Shown in pieces: positions 15,382 to 23,566 of a DNA stretch of 34,647 bases (within the stretch, counting starts at the first letter, position 1; each line of letters begins with the position of its first letter). The stretch is from Streptomyces sp. SolWspMP-5a-2 (GTDB taxonomy: Bacteria; Actinomycetota; Actinomycetes; Streptomycetales; Streptomycetaceae), in assembly GCF_900091845.1 (NCBI RefSeq), contig NZ_FMCI01000320.1, forward strand, positions 1 through 34,647, in the 5' to 3' direction. The notes under the pieces were generated by a model, which worked only from the letters and a program-made list of their open reading frames with translations, made no database searches and had not been told where the DNA came from. The position numbers were made by a program, and so were the translations under genes.

Positions 15382-18048
15382 GTGCGAAGAACCCGCATTC
15401 TCACGGCGGTGCTGGCGCTCGCGGCCGGTCTGCTGGCCGGCACCCCGCCCGCGCTCGCGGCCGGCAGCCCCGCACCCCCCACACTGGCGGCCGACACGTA
15501 CACCTGGAAGAACGCCCGGATCGACGGCGGAGGCTTCGTCCCCGGGATCGTCTTCAACCGCACCGAGAAGAACCTCGCCTACGCCCGCACCGACATCGGC
15601 GGCGCCTACCGCTGGCAGCAGGCGACGAAGACCTGGACGCCGCTGCTCGACTCGGTCGGCTGGGCCGACTGGGGCCACACCGGCGTGGTGAGCCTCGCCT
15701 CCGACCCGGTCGCCCCGGACAAGGTGTACGCGGCCGTCGGCACGTACACCAACAGCTGGGACCCCACCGACGGCGCCGTGCTGCGCTCCTCGAACCGGGG
15801 CGCGAGCTGGCAGAAGACGGACCTGCCGTTCAAGCTGGGCGGCAACATGCCGGGCCGGGGCATGGGCGAGCGGCTGGCCGTCGACCCGAACAGGAACAGC
15901 GTGCTGTACCTGGGGGCGCCCAGCGGCAAGGGCCTGTGGCGCTCGACGGACTCCGGGGTCACCTGGTCGCAGGTGACCGACTTCCCCAACGTCGGCACCT
16001 ACGTCCAGGACCCGACCGACACCAGCGGCTACGCCTCCGACAACCAGGGCATCGTCTGGGTCACCTTCGACGAGTCGACGGGCACCGCGGGCACCGCGAC
16101 GAAGACCGTCTACGTCGGGGTCGCCGACACCGCCAACTCCGTGTACCGCTCGACGGACGCGGGCGCGACCTGGAGCCGGGTCGCCGGGCAGCCCACCGGG
16201 TACCTCGCCCACAAGGGCGTCCTGGACGCGAAGAACGGCTACCTCTACCTCGCCTACAGCGACAAGGGCGGCCCGTACGACGGCGGCAAGGGCCAGGTCT
16301 GGCGGTACGCGACGGCGAGCGGCACCTGGACGAACATCAGCCCGGTCGCGGAGGCGGACACCTACTACGGCTTCAGCGGCCTGACCGTGGACCGGCAGCG
16401 TCCCGGGACGGTGATGGCCACGGCGTACAGCTCCTGGTGGCCGGAGACGCAGATCTTCCGCTCCACGGACAGCGGCGCCACCTGGACCAGGGCGTGGGAC
16501 TACACGTCGTACCCGAACCGGTCCAACCGCTACACGATGGACGTGTCGTCGTCGCCGTGGCTCACCTTCGGCGCCAGTCCGCAGCCGCCCGAACAGACCC
16601 CGAAACTGGGGTGGATGACCGAGTCGCTGGAGATCGACCCGTTCGACTCGGACCGGATGATGTACGGCACCGGCGCCACCCTGTACGGCACCGAGAACCT
16701 CACGAAGTGGGACAGCGGCGCCACGTTCACGGTGAAGCCGATGGTGCAGGGGCTGGAGGAGACGGCCGTCAACGACCTGGCGTCGCCGCCGTCCGGGGCC
16801 CCGCTGCTCAGCGCCCTCGGTGACATCGGCGGCTTCCGGCACACGGACCTCACCAAGGTCCCGGCGATGATGTACACCTCCCCCACCTTCACCTCCACCA
16901 CGAGCCTGGACTTCGCCGAGTCCAACCCGAACACGGTCGTGCGGGTCGGCGACCTCGACTCCGGTCCGCACGTGGCGTTCTCGACCGACAACGGCGCCAA
17001 CTGGTTCGCCGGGAGCGACCCTTCGGGGGTCAGCGGCGGCGGGACGGTGGCCGCGGCGGCCGACGGCAGCCGGTTCGTGTGGAGCCCGGCGGGCACCGGC
17101 GTGCGGTACACGACCGGCTTCGGCTCGTCCTGGTCGGCCTCCTCCGGCATCCCCGCGGGCGCGGTCGTGGAGTCGGACCGGGTCGACCCGAAGACCTTCT
17201 ACGGCTTCAAGTCGGGCGGGTTCTACGTCAGTTCGGACGGCGGCGCGACCTTCACCGCCTCCGCGGCGAGCGGCCTGCCCGCCGGTGACAGCGTGCGCTT
17301 CAAGGCGCTGCCCGGCACCAAGGGCGACGTCTGGCTCGCGGGCGGCGCGGCGGACGGCGCCTACGGCCTGTGGCACTCCACCGACGGCGGCGCGAGCTTC
17401 ACCAAGCTGTCCGGCGTCGAGCAGGCCGACACCATCGGGTTCGGCAAGGCGGCCACCGGAGCCGCCTACCAGACGCTGTTCACCAGCGCGCGGATCGGCG
17501 GGGTCCGGGGCATCTTCCGGTCCACCGACAAGGGCGCGACCTGGACCCGGATCAACGACGACGCCCACCAGTGGGGCTGGACCGGCGGCGCGATCACCGG
17601 GGACCCGCGGGTCTACGGCCGGGTGTACGTGTCGACCAACGGCCGGGGCGTGGTCTACGGCGACAGCTCCGACACCAGCGGGGGCGGCGGTGGAGGCGGC
17701 GGTGGCGGGAGCGACCCGACGCCGACCGGCGCCTGCGCGGTGACCTACACGATCACCAACCAGTGGGCGGACGGCTTCCAGGCCGACGTCCAGCTCAAGA
17801 ACACCGGTACCGCGGCCTGGAGTTCGTGGTCGCTCGGCTGGTCCTTCGGCAACGGCCAGCGGATCGGCCAGCTCTGGAACGCCGACTTCACCCAGTCGGG
17901 CGCGGCGGTGACGGCGAAGAACGTGGCCTGGAACGGCACCGTGGCCGCGGGTTCCTCGGTGGCCTTCGGGTTCACCGGCACCTGGTCGGGCAGCAACGCG
18001 AGACCGGCCTCGTTCACGCTGGGCGGGCAGAGCTGCGCGGTCGGCTGA
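15382..18048 (+). CDS. secreted GH74 xyloglucanase with C-terminal CBM2
   Basis: An 888-residue exported enzyme that should cleave xyloglucan, exposing cellulose for the GH6/GH48 pair. The signal peptide covers about 1-27. The double seven-bladed propeller is marked by repeated Asp-box segments such as LWRSTDSGVTWSQV, VYRSTDAGATWSRV and IFRSTDKGATWTRI. Both expected catalytic aspartates are present: D71 in ARTDIGGAYRW and D481 in LGDIGGF, matching the positions known for GH74. A run of ten glycines (GGGGGGGGGG) links to a C-terminal CBM2 (CAVTYTITNQWADGF to SCAVG). The GTG follows GAGGAAGGA. No CebR box lies directly upstream; two hairpins and a tandem repeat fill the 196-bp gap after GH48. 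Confidence 0.95.
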   Translation: MRRTRILTAVLALAAGLLAGTPPALAAGSPAPPTLAADTYTWKNARIDGGGFVPGIVFNRTEKNLAYARTDIGGAYRWQQATKTWTPLLDSVGWADWGHTGVVSLASDPVAPDKVYAAVGTYTNSWDPTDGAVLRSSNRGASWQKTDLPFKLGGNMPGRGMGERLAVDPNRNSVLYLGAPSGKGLWRSTDSGVTWSQVTDFPNVGTYVQDPTDTSGYASDNQGIVWVTFDESTGTAGTATKTVYVGVADTANSVYRSTDAGATWSRVAGQPTGYLAHKGVLDAKNGYLYLAYSDKGGPYDGGKGQVWRYATASGTWTNISPVAEADTYYGFSGLTVDRQRPGTVMATAYSSWWPETQIFRSTDSGATWTRAWDYTSYPNRSNRYTMDVSSSPWLTFGASPQPPEQTPKLGWMTESLEIDPFDSDRMMYGTGATLYGTENLTKWDSGATFTVKPMVQGLEETAVNDLASPPSGAPLLSALGDIGGFRHTDLTKVPAMMYTSPTFTSTTSLDFAESNPNTVVRVGDLDSGPHVAFSTDNGANWFAGSDPSGVSGGGTVAAAADGSRFVWSPAGTGVRYTTGFGSSWSASSGIPAGAVVESDRVDPKTFYGFKSGGFYVSSDGGATFTASAASGLPAGDSVRFKALPGTKGDVWLAGGAADGAYGLWHSTDGGASFTKLSGVEQADTIGFGKAATGAAYQTLFTSARIGGVRGIFRSTDKGATWTRINDDAHQWGWTGGAITGDPRVYGRVYVSTNGRGVVYGDSSDTSGGGGGGGGGGSDPTPTGACAVTYTITNQWADGFQADVQLKNTGTAAWSSWSLGWSFGNGQRIGQLWNADFTQSGAAVTAKNVAWNGTVAAGSSVAFGFTGTWSGSNARPASFTLGGQSCAVG

Positions 18049-18053
18049 ACGGG

Positions 18054-18086
18054 GAGGGCGCGTACCGGAGTCCGGTACGCGCCCTC
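18054..18086. terminator. bidirectional terminator between GH74 and PL11
   Basis: Two perfect 16-bp arms meet around a single central G (arm: GAGGGCGCGTACCGGA). It begins five bases after the GH74 stop and ends 16 bases before the convergent PL11 stop, so it can serve both genes. Confidence 0.85.
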
Positions 18087-18102
18087 GTCGTCCGCGCGGG
18101 TC

Positions 18103-20001
18103 CTACGGCGTGTACACCGCGGGCCGCGGCGCGGTGGCCATCCCGTCCCCGATGAAGAAGCTCGGGTGGGGCGGCACATTATAGGCGGTATTTTGCCATG
18201 CGACGGCCGTGCGGTAGGTCGTGTCGTGCAGGAGCGTGGTGATGCGGGTGCCCGTCTCGTACGGCGTGGAGTAGATCCGCAGGGCGGTGTTGTCGGTCGT
18301 CGGCCAGACGACCTCCTCCCGCCAGTCGCCGAGGATGTCCGCGGAGAGCGAGGGCGTCGCCTTGGTGCCGTTGTTGGAGTGGACGCCCGAGCCGGTCAGC
18401 AGGCGGGTGTCGGCCGAGGTGCCGTACTTGTCGATGTGGGTGCCGTCCAGGAGTTCACGGACGGTGTCGCCGTCCCACCAGGAGAGGAAGTTGGTGCTGG
18501 ACGGCTTGCGGGAGGCGACCACGGTCCCCTTCGGGTTGCGCACCCCGCTGTCGGCCGACGACCACGACTCGGCGCCCGCGCTGCCCGCCCAGATGTCCCC
18601 GGCGACACCCCGGCCGTTGTCGCCGTTGGCGGGCGTGGACCAGATCACCTGCCCGGTGCGCGCGTCGGCCAGGTAGGAGGCGGGCTTGGAGCTGTCCTCG
18701 TCGACCTTGAAGACCTCTTGACCCGCTCTGGACGGGTCCAGGTCGCCGACGTGCAGGGCGTCGCCGTGGCCGTTCTTCGTCGTCCACAGCCCGTTGCCGT
18801 TGTCGTCGACGGCCATCGCGCCGTACACGATCTCGTCCTTGCCGTCGGCGTCGACGTCCGCGATCGCCAACTGGTGGTTGCCCTGGCCGTCGTACCCCTT
18901 GCCGGTGTTGGTCGAGGAGTTGGTGTCGAAGGTCCAGCGGCGGGTGAAGGCGCCGCCGCGCCAGTCCCAGGCCGCGATGACGGTCCTGGTGTAGTAGCCG
19001 CGGGCCATCACGAGCGAGGGACGGGCGCCGTCCAGGTAGGCGGTCCCGGCCAGGAAGCGGTCCACCCGGTTGCCGTACGAGTCGCCCCACGACGACACCG
19101 TGCCGCGCGCCGGGACGTAGTCGACGGTGCCCATCGCCCGGCCCGTCCGGCCGTTGAACATGGTCAGGTACTCGGGCCCGGACAGGACGTAGCCGCTGGA
19201 GTTGCGGTAGTCGGCGGAGGCGCTGCCGATCACCGCCCCGGTGCCGTCGACGGTGGCGTCGGCGGTCTTCATGGCGACCTCCGCCGTGCCGTCGCCGTCG
19301 TAGTCGTACACCTGGAACTGCGTGTAGTGGGCGCCGGAGCGGATGTTGCGGCCCAGGTCGATCCGCCAGAGCCGGGTGCCGTCGAGCTTGACGCCGTCGA
19401 CGACGGTGTTGCCGGTGTAGCCGGACTGGGAGTTGTCCTTGGCGTTGGTGGGCTGCCACTTGAGGACGAACTCCAGCTGGCCGTCGCCGTCGAGGTCGCC
19501 CACCGAGGCGTCGTTGGCCTCGTAGGTGTAGGCGACGCCGTCGGGGGTGGTGCCGCCGGCCGGCGGGCTGATCGGCACGTCCTTGTACCCGGTGCGGAAC
19601 TGGATCGCGTGCACCGAGTCGGCCTGCTCGACGCCGTTCACGATCGCGCGGACCGTGTAGTCCGCCGAGTTGGGCGCCCCGGCGTGGAAGTAGTTCGTGG
19701 AGCCGGTCACCGGCGTCGCGTTGACCTTCGTACCGGCGCGGTAGACGTTGAAGGAGACGCTGTCGGGGTCGGTGCCGAGCCAGCGCCAGGTGATCAGGTT
19801 GCCGGTGCCGGTGTGGACGCTGACCACGCCCCGGTCGAGCGCCTCGACCTGCCGTGCGGTGGCGGCCTGGGCGGTGCCGCCGCCGAGGGCGGTGAGCCCG
19901 GCGGCGACCAGCGCCGTGGCGGCGGTCAGGGCGGCGAGGGCGGCGCGGCGTCTGCGGGGCGGGCGGGGTTGCGGATGCGCGTGCGGGTGCGGGTGCTGCA
20001 C
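18103..20001 (-). CDS. secreted PL11 rhamnogalacturonan lyase
   Basis: A 632-residue exported lyase for the rhamnogalacturonan I backbone of pectin (YesW/YesX-like). The N-terminus is unusual: HPHPHAHPQPRPPRRRR before the hydrophobic core AALAALTAATALVAAGL and a cleavage site near AQA-A; the RR pair is compatible with Tat or Sec export. The propeller carries calcium-loop motifs GDLDGDGQLEF, YDYDGDGTAEV and ADVDADGKDEI, and ends with DILGDWREEVVW and SFFIGDGMATAPRP, typical of PL11. The GTG start follows GGAGG by eight bases. It is convergent with GH74, extending the plant-cell-wall programme from cellulose and hemicellulose to pectin. No CebR box is upstream, so it probably answers to another signal. 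Confidence 0.94.
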   Translation of the reverse strand: MQHPHPHAHPQPRPPRRRRAALAALTAATALVAAGLTALGGGTAQAATARQVEALDRGVVSVHTGTGNLITWRWLGTDPDSVSFNVYRAGTKVNATPVTGSTNYFHAGAPNSADYTVRAIVNGVEQADSVHAIQFRTGYKDVPISPPAGGTTPDGVAYTYEANDASVGDLDGDGQLEFVLKWQPTNAKDNSQSGYTGNTVVDGVKLDGTRLWRIDLGRNIRSGAHYTQFQVYDYDGDGTAEVAMKTADATVDGTGAVIGSASADYRNSSGYVLSGPEYLTMFNGRTGRAMGTVDYVPARGTVSSWGDSYGNRVDRFLAGTAYLDGARPSLVMARGYYTRTVIAAWDWRGGAFTRRWTFDTNSSTNTGKGYDGQGNHQLAIADVDADGKDEIVYGAMAVDDNGNGLWTTKNGHGDALHVGDLDPSRAGQEVFKVDEDSSKPASYLADARTGQVIWSTPANGDNGRGVAGDIWAGSAGAESWSSADSGVRNPKGTVVASRKPSSTNFLSWWDGDTVRELLDGTHIDKYGTSADTRLLTGSGVHSNNGTKATPSLSADILGDWREEVVWPTTDNTALRIYSTPYETGTRITTLLHDTTYRTAVAWQNTAYNVPPHPSFFIGDGMATAPRPAVYTP

Positions 20002-20121
20002 GGGACGGACCTCCAGAGAGGACGGACGGATTCCGCCTCTCCGTCGCCGCCGTGACGGCCCGCGTTGCCGCGATTTCCGGCCACATCGGAGGGGCACGCC
20101 GGGCATCGGCGTGCCGTGTCT

Positions 20122-20230
20122 GGGGGGGGGAAGGCGCGAGGGTGCCGGCCGCCGGGGCATTCCCGTGCCGGGCCGGGGGTGCCCGCCCTCACCGGGGGCG
20201 TTCCCGTGCCGGGGGCGCTCCCGTGCCGGG
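20122..20230. repeat. G9 run and three TCCCGTGCCGGG repeats upstream of PL11
   Basis: The 273-bp gap between the PL11 start and the next gene holds no visible ORF of interest. It has a nine-G run (20122-20130) and three copies of TCCCGTGCCGGG (20161-20172, 20202-20213, 20219-20230). They may be regulatory or simply slippage-prone DNA. Confidence 0.6.
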
Positions 20231-20274
20231 CCGAGGGCCTCACCCCTCTCCGACAGCGTTCCCGTCGCTGCGGG

Positions 20275-21030
20275 CTACCCCTCCGCCGATACGGCGCTGT
20301 GGAAGGCGTGCAGGGTGAACTCCGGGTCGGGGCGCGGCCGTTCCTGGTCGGGGAGGGCGGCGAGCCGGGTCGCGAAGGGCTCCTGCGCCGGGTCGCCGGG
20401 CGGGAGCGTGGTGAACCAGCCTCGGCGCAGGTCGGTGACCGTGCGGCGGGGGCTGCGGCCCTGTCCGCGGCCGGTGAACCGCGTCTGCCCGGCCGGGGAC
20501 AGCAGGTGCGCGAGCGCGTGCTCCGCGACCACCGCCGCCGCGTCCGACGCGGGTCGGCGCGGCCGGGAGGCGAGGACGGCGTCGATGTCGCTGCCCACGT
20601 CGTGGGCGGCCGCCTTGTCGACGGTGGTGACGTACACCCCGCCGGGGCGCAGCACCCGCGCGCACTCGGCGATCACCGCCCGGGTGTCGGCCGGGTCGGC
20701 GAACAGGTGCAGCAGCCACACGCTGGTCACCACGTCGAAGACGTCGTCGGGGAAGGGCAGCGCCCGGCTGTCGCCGCGCACGACGGCGCCGGGGAGGCGG
20801 TCGGCGGCCCGGCGCGCCATGCCGTCCGTCAGGTCCACGCCGGTCACCCGCAGGGCGGGCCGGGCCGCGGCGATCCGCCGGGTGACGATGCCGGTGCCGC
20901 ACGCGACGTCCAGGAGCCGTCCGGCGCGGTCGGGGACCAGGCTCAGGACGGCGTCGGCGGCAGCGGCGGCGCGGGGTTCGCCGCCCCGGAGGGTGTCGTA
21001 CGCGTCGGCTTCCTCGTCGTAGTCGAGCAC
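20275..21030 (-). CDS. class I SAM-dependent methyltransferase
   Basis: A 251-residue cytoplasmic protein of the UbiE/Methyltransf_11-25 type. Motif I is LLDVACGTGIVTRRIA, then TGVDLTDGMARRAADR (motif II region), and FDVVTSVWLLHLFADP followed by CARVLRPGGVYVTTVD. The C-terminal third is Arg-rich and lacks recognisable features. The GTG at 21030 lies four bases past the stop of the upstream pterin dehydratase gene, so the two are almost certainly co-transcribed and perhaps translationally coupled. The substrate is unknown. Confidence 0.87.
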   Translation of the reverse strand: MLDYDEEADAYDTLRGGEPRAAAAADAVLSLVPDRAGRLLDVACGTGIVTRRIAAARPALRVTGVDLTDGMARRAADRLPGAVVRGDSRALPFPDDVFDVVTSVWLLHLFADPADTRAVIAECARVLRPGGVYVTTVDKAAAHDVGSDIDAVLASRPRRPASDAAAVVAEHALAHLLSPAGQTRFTGRGQGRSPRRTVTDLRRGWFTTLPPGDPAQEPFATRLAALPDQERPRPDPEFTLHAFHSAVSAEG

Positions 21031-21034
21031 CGCG

Positions 21035-21340
21035 TCACGTCGCGCCGTGGCCGGGGGCGAGCGCCTGCACCCTGCGGGCGAGCTGCACGTCGCGTTCGGT
21101 GACGGCGCCGCCCGCGCTGTGCGTGGTCACCGAAAGGGTGACGGAGCGGTAGCCGAGGGTGAGGTCGGAGTGGTGGTCCAGTTCGTCCTGGACCCGGGCG
21201 ATGTGGACGACCATCGCGGCCGCCGCGAAGTGGCTGTCGAGGCGGTACTCGCGGGTGAGCCGGTCCCCTTCGGCGGACCAGCCGGGGAGGTCGGCGAGCC
21301 GGGCGTCGATCTCCTGCTGCGACAGGGCGTGCGGGGGCAT
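21035..21340 (-). CDS. 4a-hydroxytetrahydrobiopterin dehydratase (pterin carbinolamine dehydratase)
   Basis: A 101-residue protein, the normal size for PhhB/PCD. The active-site pattern is visible: H56 H57 in DELDHHSDLTLGYRSV and H74 in VTTHSAGGAVTERD; the usual HHP is HHS here. The enzyme dehydrates 4a-hydroxy-tetrahydropterin, recycling the cofactor of aromatic amino acid hydroxylases, and homologues can be dimerisation cofactors. AAGGAG seven bases before the ATG fixes the start. It is first in a two-gene unit with the methyltransferase and divergent from the XRE regulator. No pterin-dependent hydroxylase is in the window, so the partner must be elsewhere. Confidence 0.92.
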   Translation of the reverse strand: MPPHALSQQEIDARLADLPGWSAEGDRLTREYRLDSHFAAAAMVVHIARVQDELDHHSDLTLGYRSVTLSVTTHSAGGAVTERDVQLARRVQALAPGHGAT

Positions 21341-21452
21341 GACCTCGCTCCTTCCCGAGCGGCGGAGTGCCTTCTTCCAGCCTGCCACAGAGGCGCGTCC
21401 TCCGGACACGGACGCGAACGGGCGCGTCCGGCGGTCGGTTACCGTCGGTGCC

Positions 21453-22304
21453 ATGACCGCAGTCGTGCCCCCAGAGACCCCCTCCGTTCCCCGCGCCGTC
21501 GTGCCGTCCGCTCCCGGCAGGGGCGTGGGGCCGCTGCTGCGGGCCTGGCGACAGCGGCGCAGGGTCAGCCAGTTGGAGCTGGCGCTGCGCGCGGACTCGT
21601 CGGCGCGGCACATCAGCTTCGTCGAGACGGGCCGCTCCCGGCCGAGCGAGGAGATGGTGCTGCGGCTCGCGGAGCACCTGGACGTGCCGGTCCGTGACCG
21701 CAACGCCCTGCTGCTGGCGGCCGGTTACGCCCCGCACTACCCGGAGACCCCGCTGGACGACCCGGCGCTGGGCGCGCTGCGGGAGGGGATCGAGCGGCTG
21801 ATCGGGTGCTACGAGCCCTACCCGGCGCTGGTGGTCGACGCGACCTACCACGTGGTCGCCGCCAACCGGGGCGTGGCGGTGCTGCTGGACGGGGTCCCCG
21901 AGCACCTGCTGCAACCGCCCCTGAACACCATGCGGTTGACGCTGCACCCGGAGGGCCTCGCGCCGCGCATCCGCAACCTGCCCGAGTGGCGCGGGCATCT
22001 GCTCGACCAGATGCGGCGGCAGATCGCGCTGTCCCGCTCCGAGCCGCTGCGCGCGCTGTACGACGAGGTGGCCGCCTATCCGGCGCCCGAGCCCGCGCCG
22101 GACGCGGTCGCCGAACCCCCGTCGCCCGCACCGCACTTCGCGCTGCCGATGCGGATCGAGCACGAGGGACAGATCCTGTCGTTCGTGTCGTCGATCTCCA
22201 CCTTCAACACCCCGATGGACGTGACGGTGGCCGAACTCGCCGTCGAGACGCTGCTCCCGGCCGACCCGGCGACCGTCAAGGCGCTCCAGGAACTGCTCTC
22301 CTGA
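21453..22304 (+). CDS. XRE-family regulator with MmyB-like ligand-binding domain
   Basis: A 283-residue regulator. After a Pro/Val-rich lead, the HTH spans about 27-85 (LLRAWRQRRRVSQLELALRA, SARHISFVETGRSRPSEEMV), followed by the MmyB-like (PF17765) domain from about 105: YEPYPALVVDATYHVVAAN, then NLPEWRGHLLDQMRRQ and MRIEHEGQILSFVSSISTFN. Such proteins often lie beside and control a divergent oxidoreductase or methyltransferase operon. Here the divergent unit is the pterin dehydratase/methyltransferase pair, 112 bp away, which is therefore its likely target. The ATG giving MTAVVPPETP is the first in-frame start after the gap, although no strong ribosome site is seen. Confidence 0.9.
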   Translation: MTAVVPPETPSVPRAVVPSAPGRGVGPLLRAWRQRRRVSQLELALRADSSARHISFVETGRSRPSEEMVLRLAEHLDVPVRDRNALLLAAGYAPHYPETPLDDPALGALREGIERLIGCYEPYPALVVDATYHVVAANRGVAVLLDGVPEHLLQPPLNTMRLTLHPEGLAPRIRNLPEWRGHLLDQMRRQIALSRSEPLRALYDEVAAYPAPEPAPDAVAEPPSPAPHFALPMRIEHEGQILSFVSSISTFNTPMDVTVAELAVETLLPADPATVKALQELLS

Positions 22305-22327
22305 CGCGCCCCGGGCCGGACGCGGTA

Positions 22328-22365
22328 CCGGGTCCCGGACCGGAGTGCGCCGGCCCGGGACCCGG
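22328..22365 (+). terminator. terminator after the MmyB-like regulator
   Basis: CCGGGTCCCGG and CCGGGACCCGG form an 11-bp stem 23 bases past the stop, with a further inner CCGG/CCGG pairing. Confidence 0.75.
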
Positions 22366-22400
22366 CACCCCCACGCTCCCGCGCGCCGGGCTGCGGGTCG

Positions 22401-22417
22401 ATTACCCCCGGGGTAAT
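22401..22417. promoter_or_regulatory. perfect 17-bp palindrome upstream of the DUF5753 regulator
   Basis: ATTACCCC-C-GGGGTAAT has perfect 8-bp arms and stands out by its A/T ends. It lies 114 bases before the GTG start of the regulator. C-run/G-run arms of this type resemble operators of CsoR-like metal regulators, but no such regulator is present, so the binder is unknown. Confidence 0.5.
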
Positions 22418-22530
22418 GGGAGGAGGAGGCCCGCGGGAGTGGCACGCGCCTCACCGGGGGCACGGTGAGGATGACAGCGGAACGTGGCACACTGCTTCGC
22501 GCATACTTCGGCGCGTAGGGGAGGCGTGAC

Positions 22531-23394
22531 GTGAGTGAGCGGCGTCCCGCGCCCACCGTGGGCCAGGTGGTGCTCGGCAAGCGGCTTCAGGAGCTGCGGG
22601 AGGCGGCCGGCCTCAAGCGTGAGGAGGCGGCCAGGATCCTGCGGGTGGCTCCGGCGACCGTCCGGCGGATGGAGATGGCCGAGGTCGCGCTGAAGATCCC
22701 GTACGTGCAGGTGCTGCTGCTGCGCTACGGCGTCCCGGAGGACGAGGCGGCCGACTTCGTCGCGCTGGCCGAGGAGGCGAACCAACCCGGCTGGTGGCAG
22801 CGGTTCCACGACGTGCTGCCCGACTGGTTCAGTCTGTACGTCAGCCTGGAGGGCGCCGCCCAGATCATCCGCTCCTACGAGCCGCACTTCGTGCCCGGCC
22901 TGCTCCAGACCGAGGGGTACGCGCGCGCCGTGATGGAGAGCGGCACGGTCGGGCAGAGCGGCGCCGAGGCCCTGGAGCGCCATGTGTCGCTGCGCATGAC
23001 CCGGCAGCGGCTGCTGGACCGCGCGGACCCGCCCCACCTGTGGGTGGTCATGGACGAGACGGTGCTGAAGCGCCCGGTGAGCATCCACGGCGAGGTGATG
23101 CGCGACCAGCTCGACAAGCTGCTCGACCTCTCCGAGCGGGACCGGATAACCCTCCAGGTCGCCGAGTTCGCCGACGGCCCGCACCCGGGGACGTACGCCC
23201 CGTTCACGCTGTTCCGGTTCGCCGAGCCCGAACTGCCCGACATGGTGTTCACCGAGTATCTGACCGGCGCGCTCTACCTGGACTCGCGGGACGAGGTCTC
23301 CGCGCACCTGGAGGTCCTCGACCACATGACGGCCCGCGCCGCCTCCGCCCAGCGCACCCGCAAGATCCTGCGCGAGTACCGCGAAACCTTCTGA
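22531..23394 (+). CDS. HTH/DUF5753 transcriptional regulator
   Basis: A 287-residue protein of the large actinomycete HTH_31 plus DUF5753 family (WhiJ-like). The HTH is at about 15-70 (LGKRLQELREAAGLKREEAA, VAPATVRRMEMAEV). The DUF5753 hallmarks follow: IRSYEPHFVPGLLQTEGYAR, then RMTRQRLLDRADPPHLWVVM and FTLFRFAEPELPDMVFTEYL. The GTG at 22531 follows GGGGAGGCG and gives VSERRPAPTVGQVVLGKRL. Members usually sit with a small DUF397 gene; none is present here, and a PF04672-type methyltransferase lies 172 bp downstream instead. These genes often tune development or antibiotic production; the target here is unknown. Confidence 0.9.
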   Translation: MSERRPAPTVGQVVLGKRLQELREAAGLKREEAARILRVAPATVRRMEMAEVALKIPYVQVLLLRYGVPEDEAADFVALAEEANQPGWWQRFHDVLPDWFSLYVSLEGAAQIIRSYEPHFVPGLLQTEGYARAVMESGTVGQSGAEALERHVSLRMTRQRLLDRADPPHLWVVMDETVLKRPVSIHGEVMRDQLDKLLDLSERDRITLQVAEFADGPHPGTYAPFTLFRFAEPELPDMVFTEYLTGALYLDSRDEVSAHLEVLDHMTARAASAQRTRKILREYRETF

Positions 23395-23436
23395 CCCCGG
23401 ACGCCCGGCCCCCGGCACCCGGCACCTGGACCGCCG

Positions 23437-23517
23437 CCCCCTCCTTCTCCCTCCCCCCGCTCCCCTCCCCCGTCCCCGCTCCTCTCCCTCTCTCCCCGCT
23501 CTCCCTCTCCTTCTCCC
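23437..23517. repeat. polypyrimidine tract upstream of the PF04672-type methyltransferase
   Basis: In 81 bases the plus strand has 77 C or T, four G and no A. It fills much of the gap between the DUF5753 regulator and the methyltransferase. Such tracts can form triplex structures or vary by slippage; an effect on the downstream gene is possible but not shown. Confidence 0.75.
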
Positions 23518-23566
23518 GGCACGACCTTTCCGAACGGACCTTCGAGCACCGAGGAGACGTCAGCGC

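Noticed and set aside
13002..17568. Two 800-plus-codon minus-strand frames opposite GH48 and GH74
   Set aside because: These are antisense shadows of well-defined glycoside hydrolases; the composition is Arg/Val/Gly/Glu low complexity.
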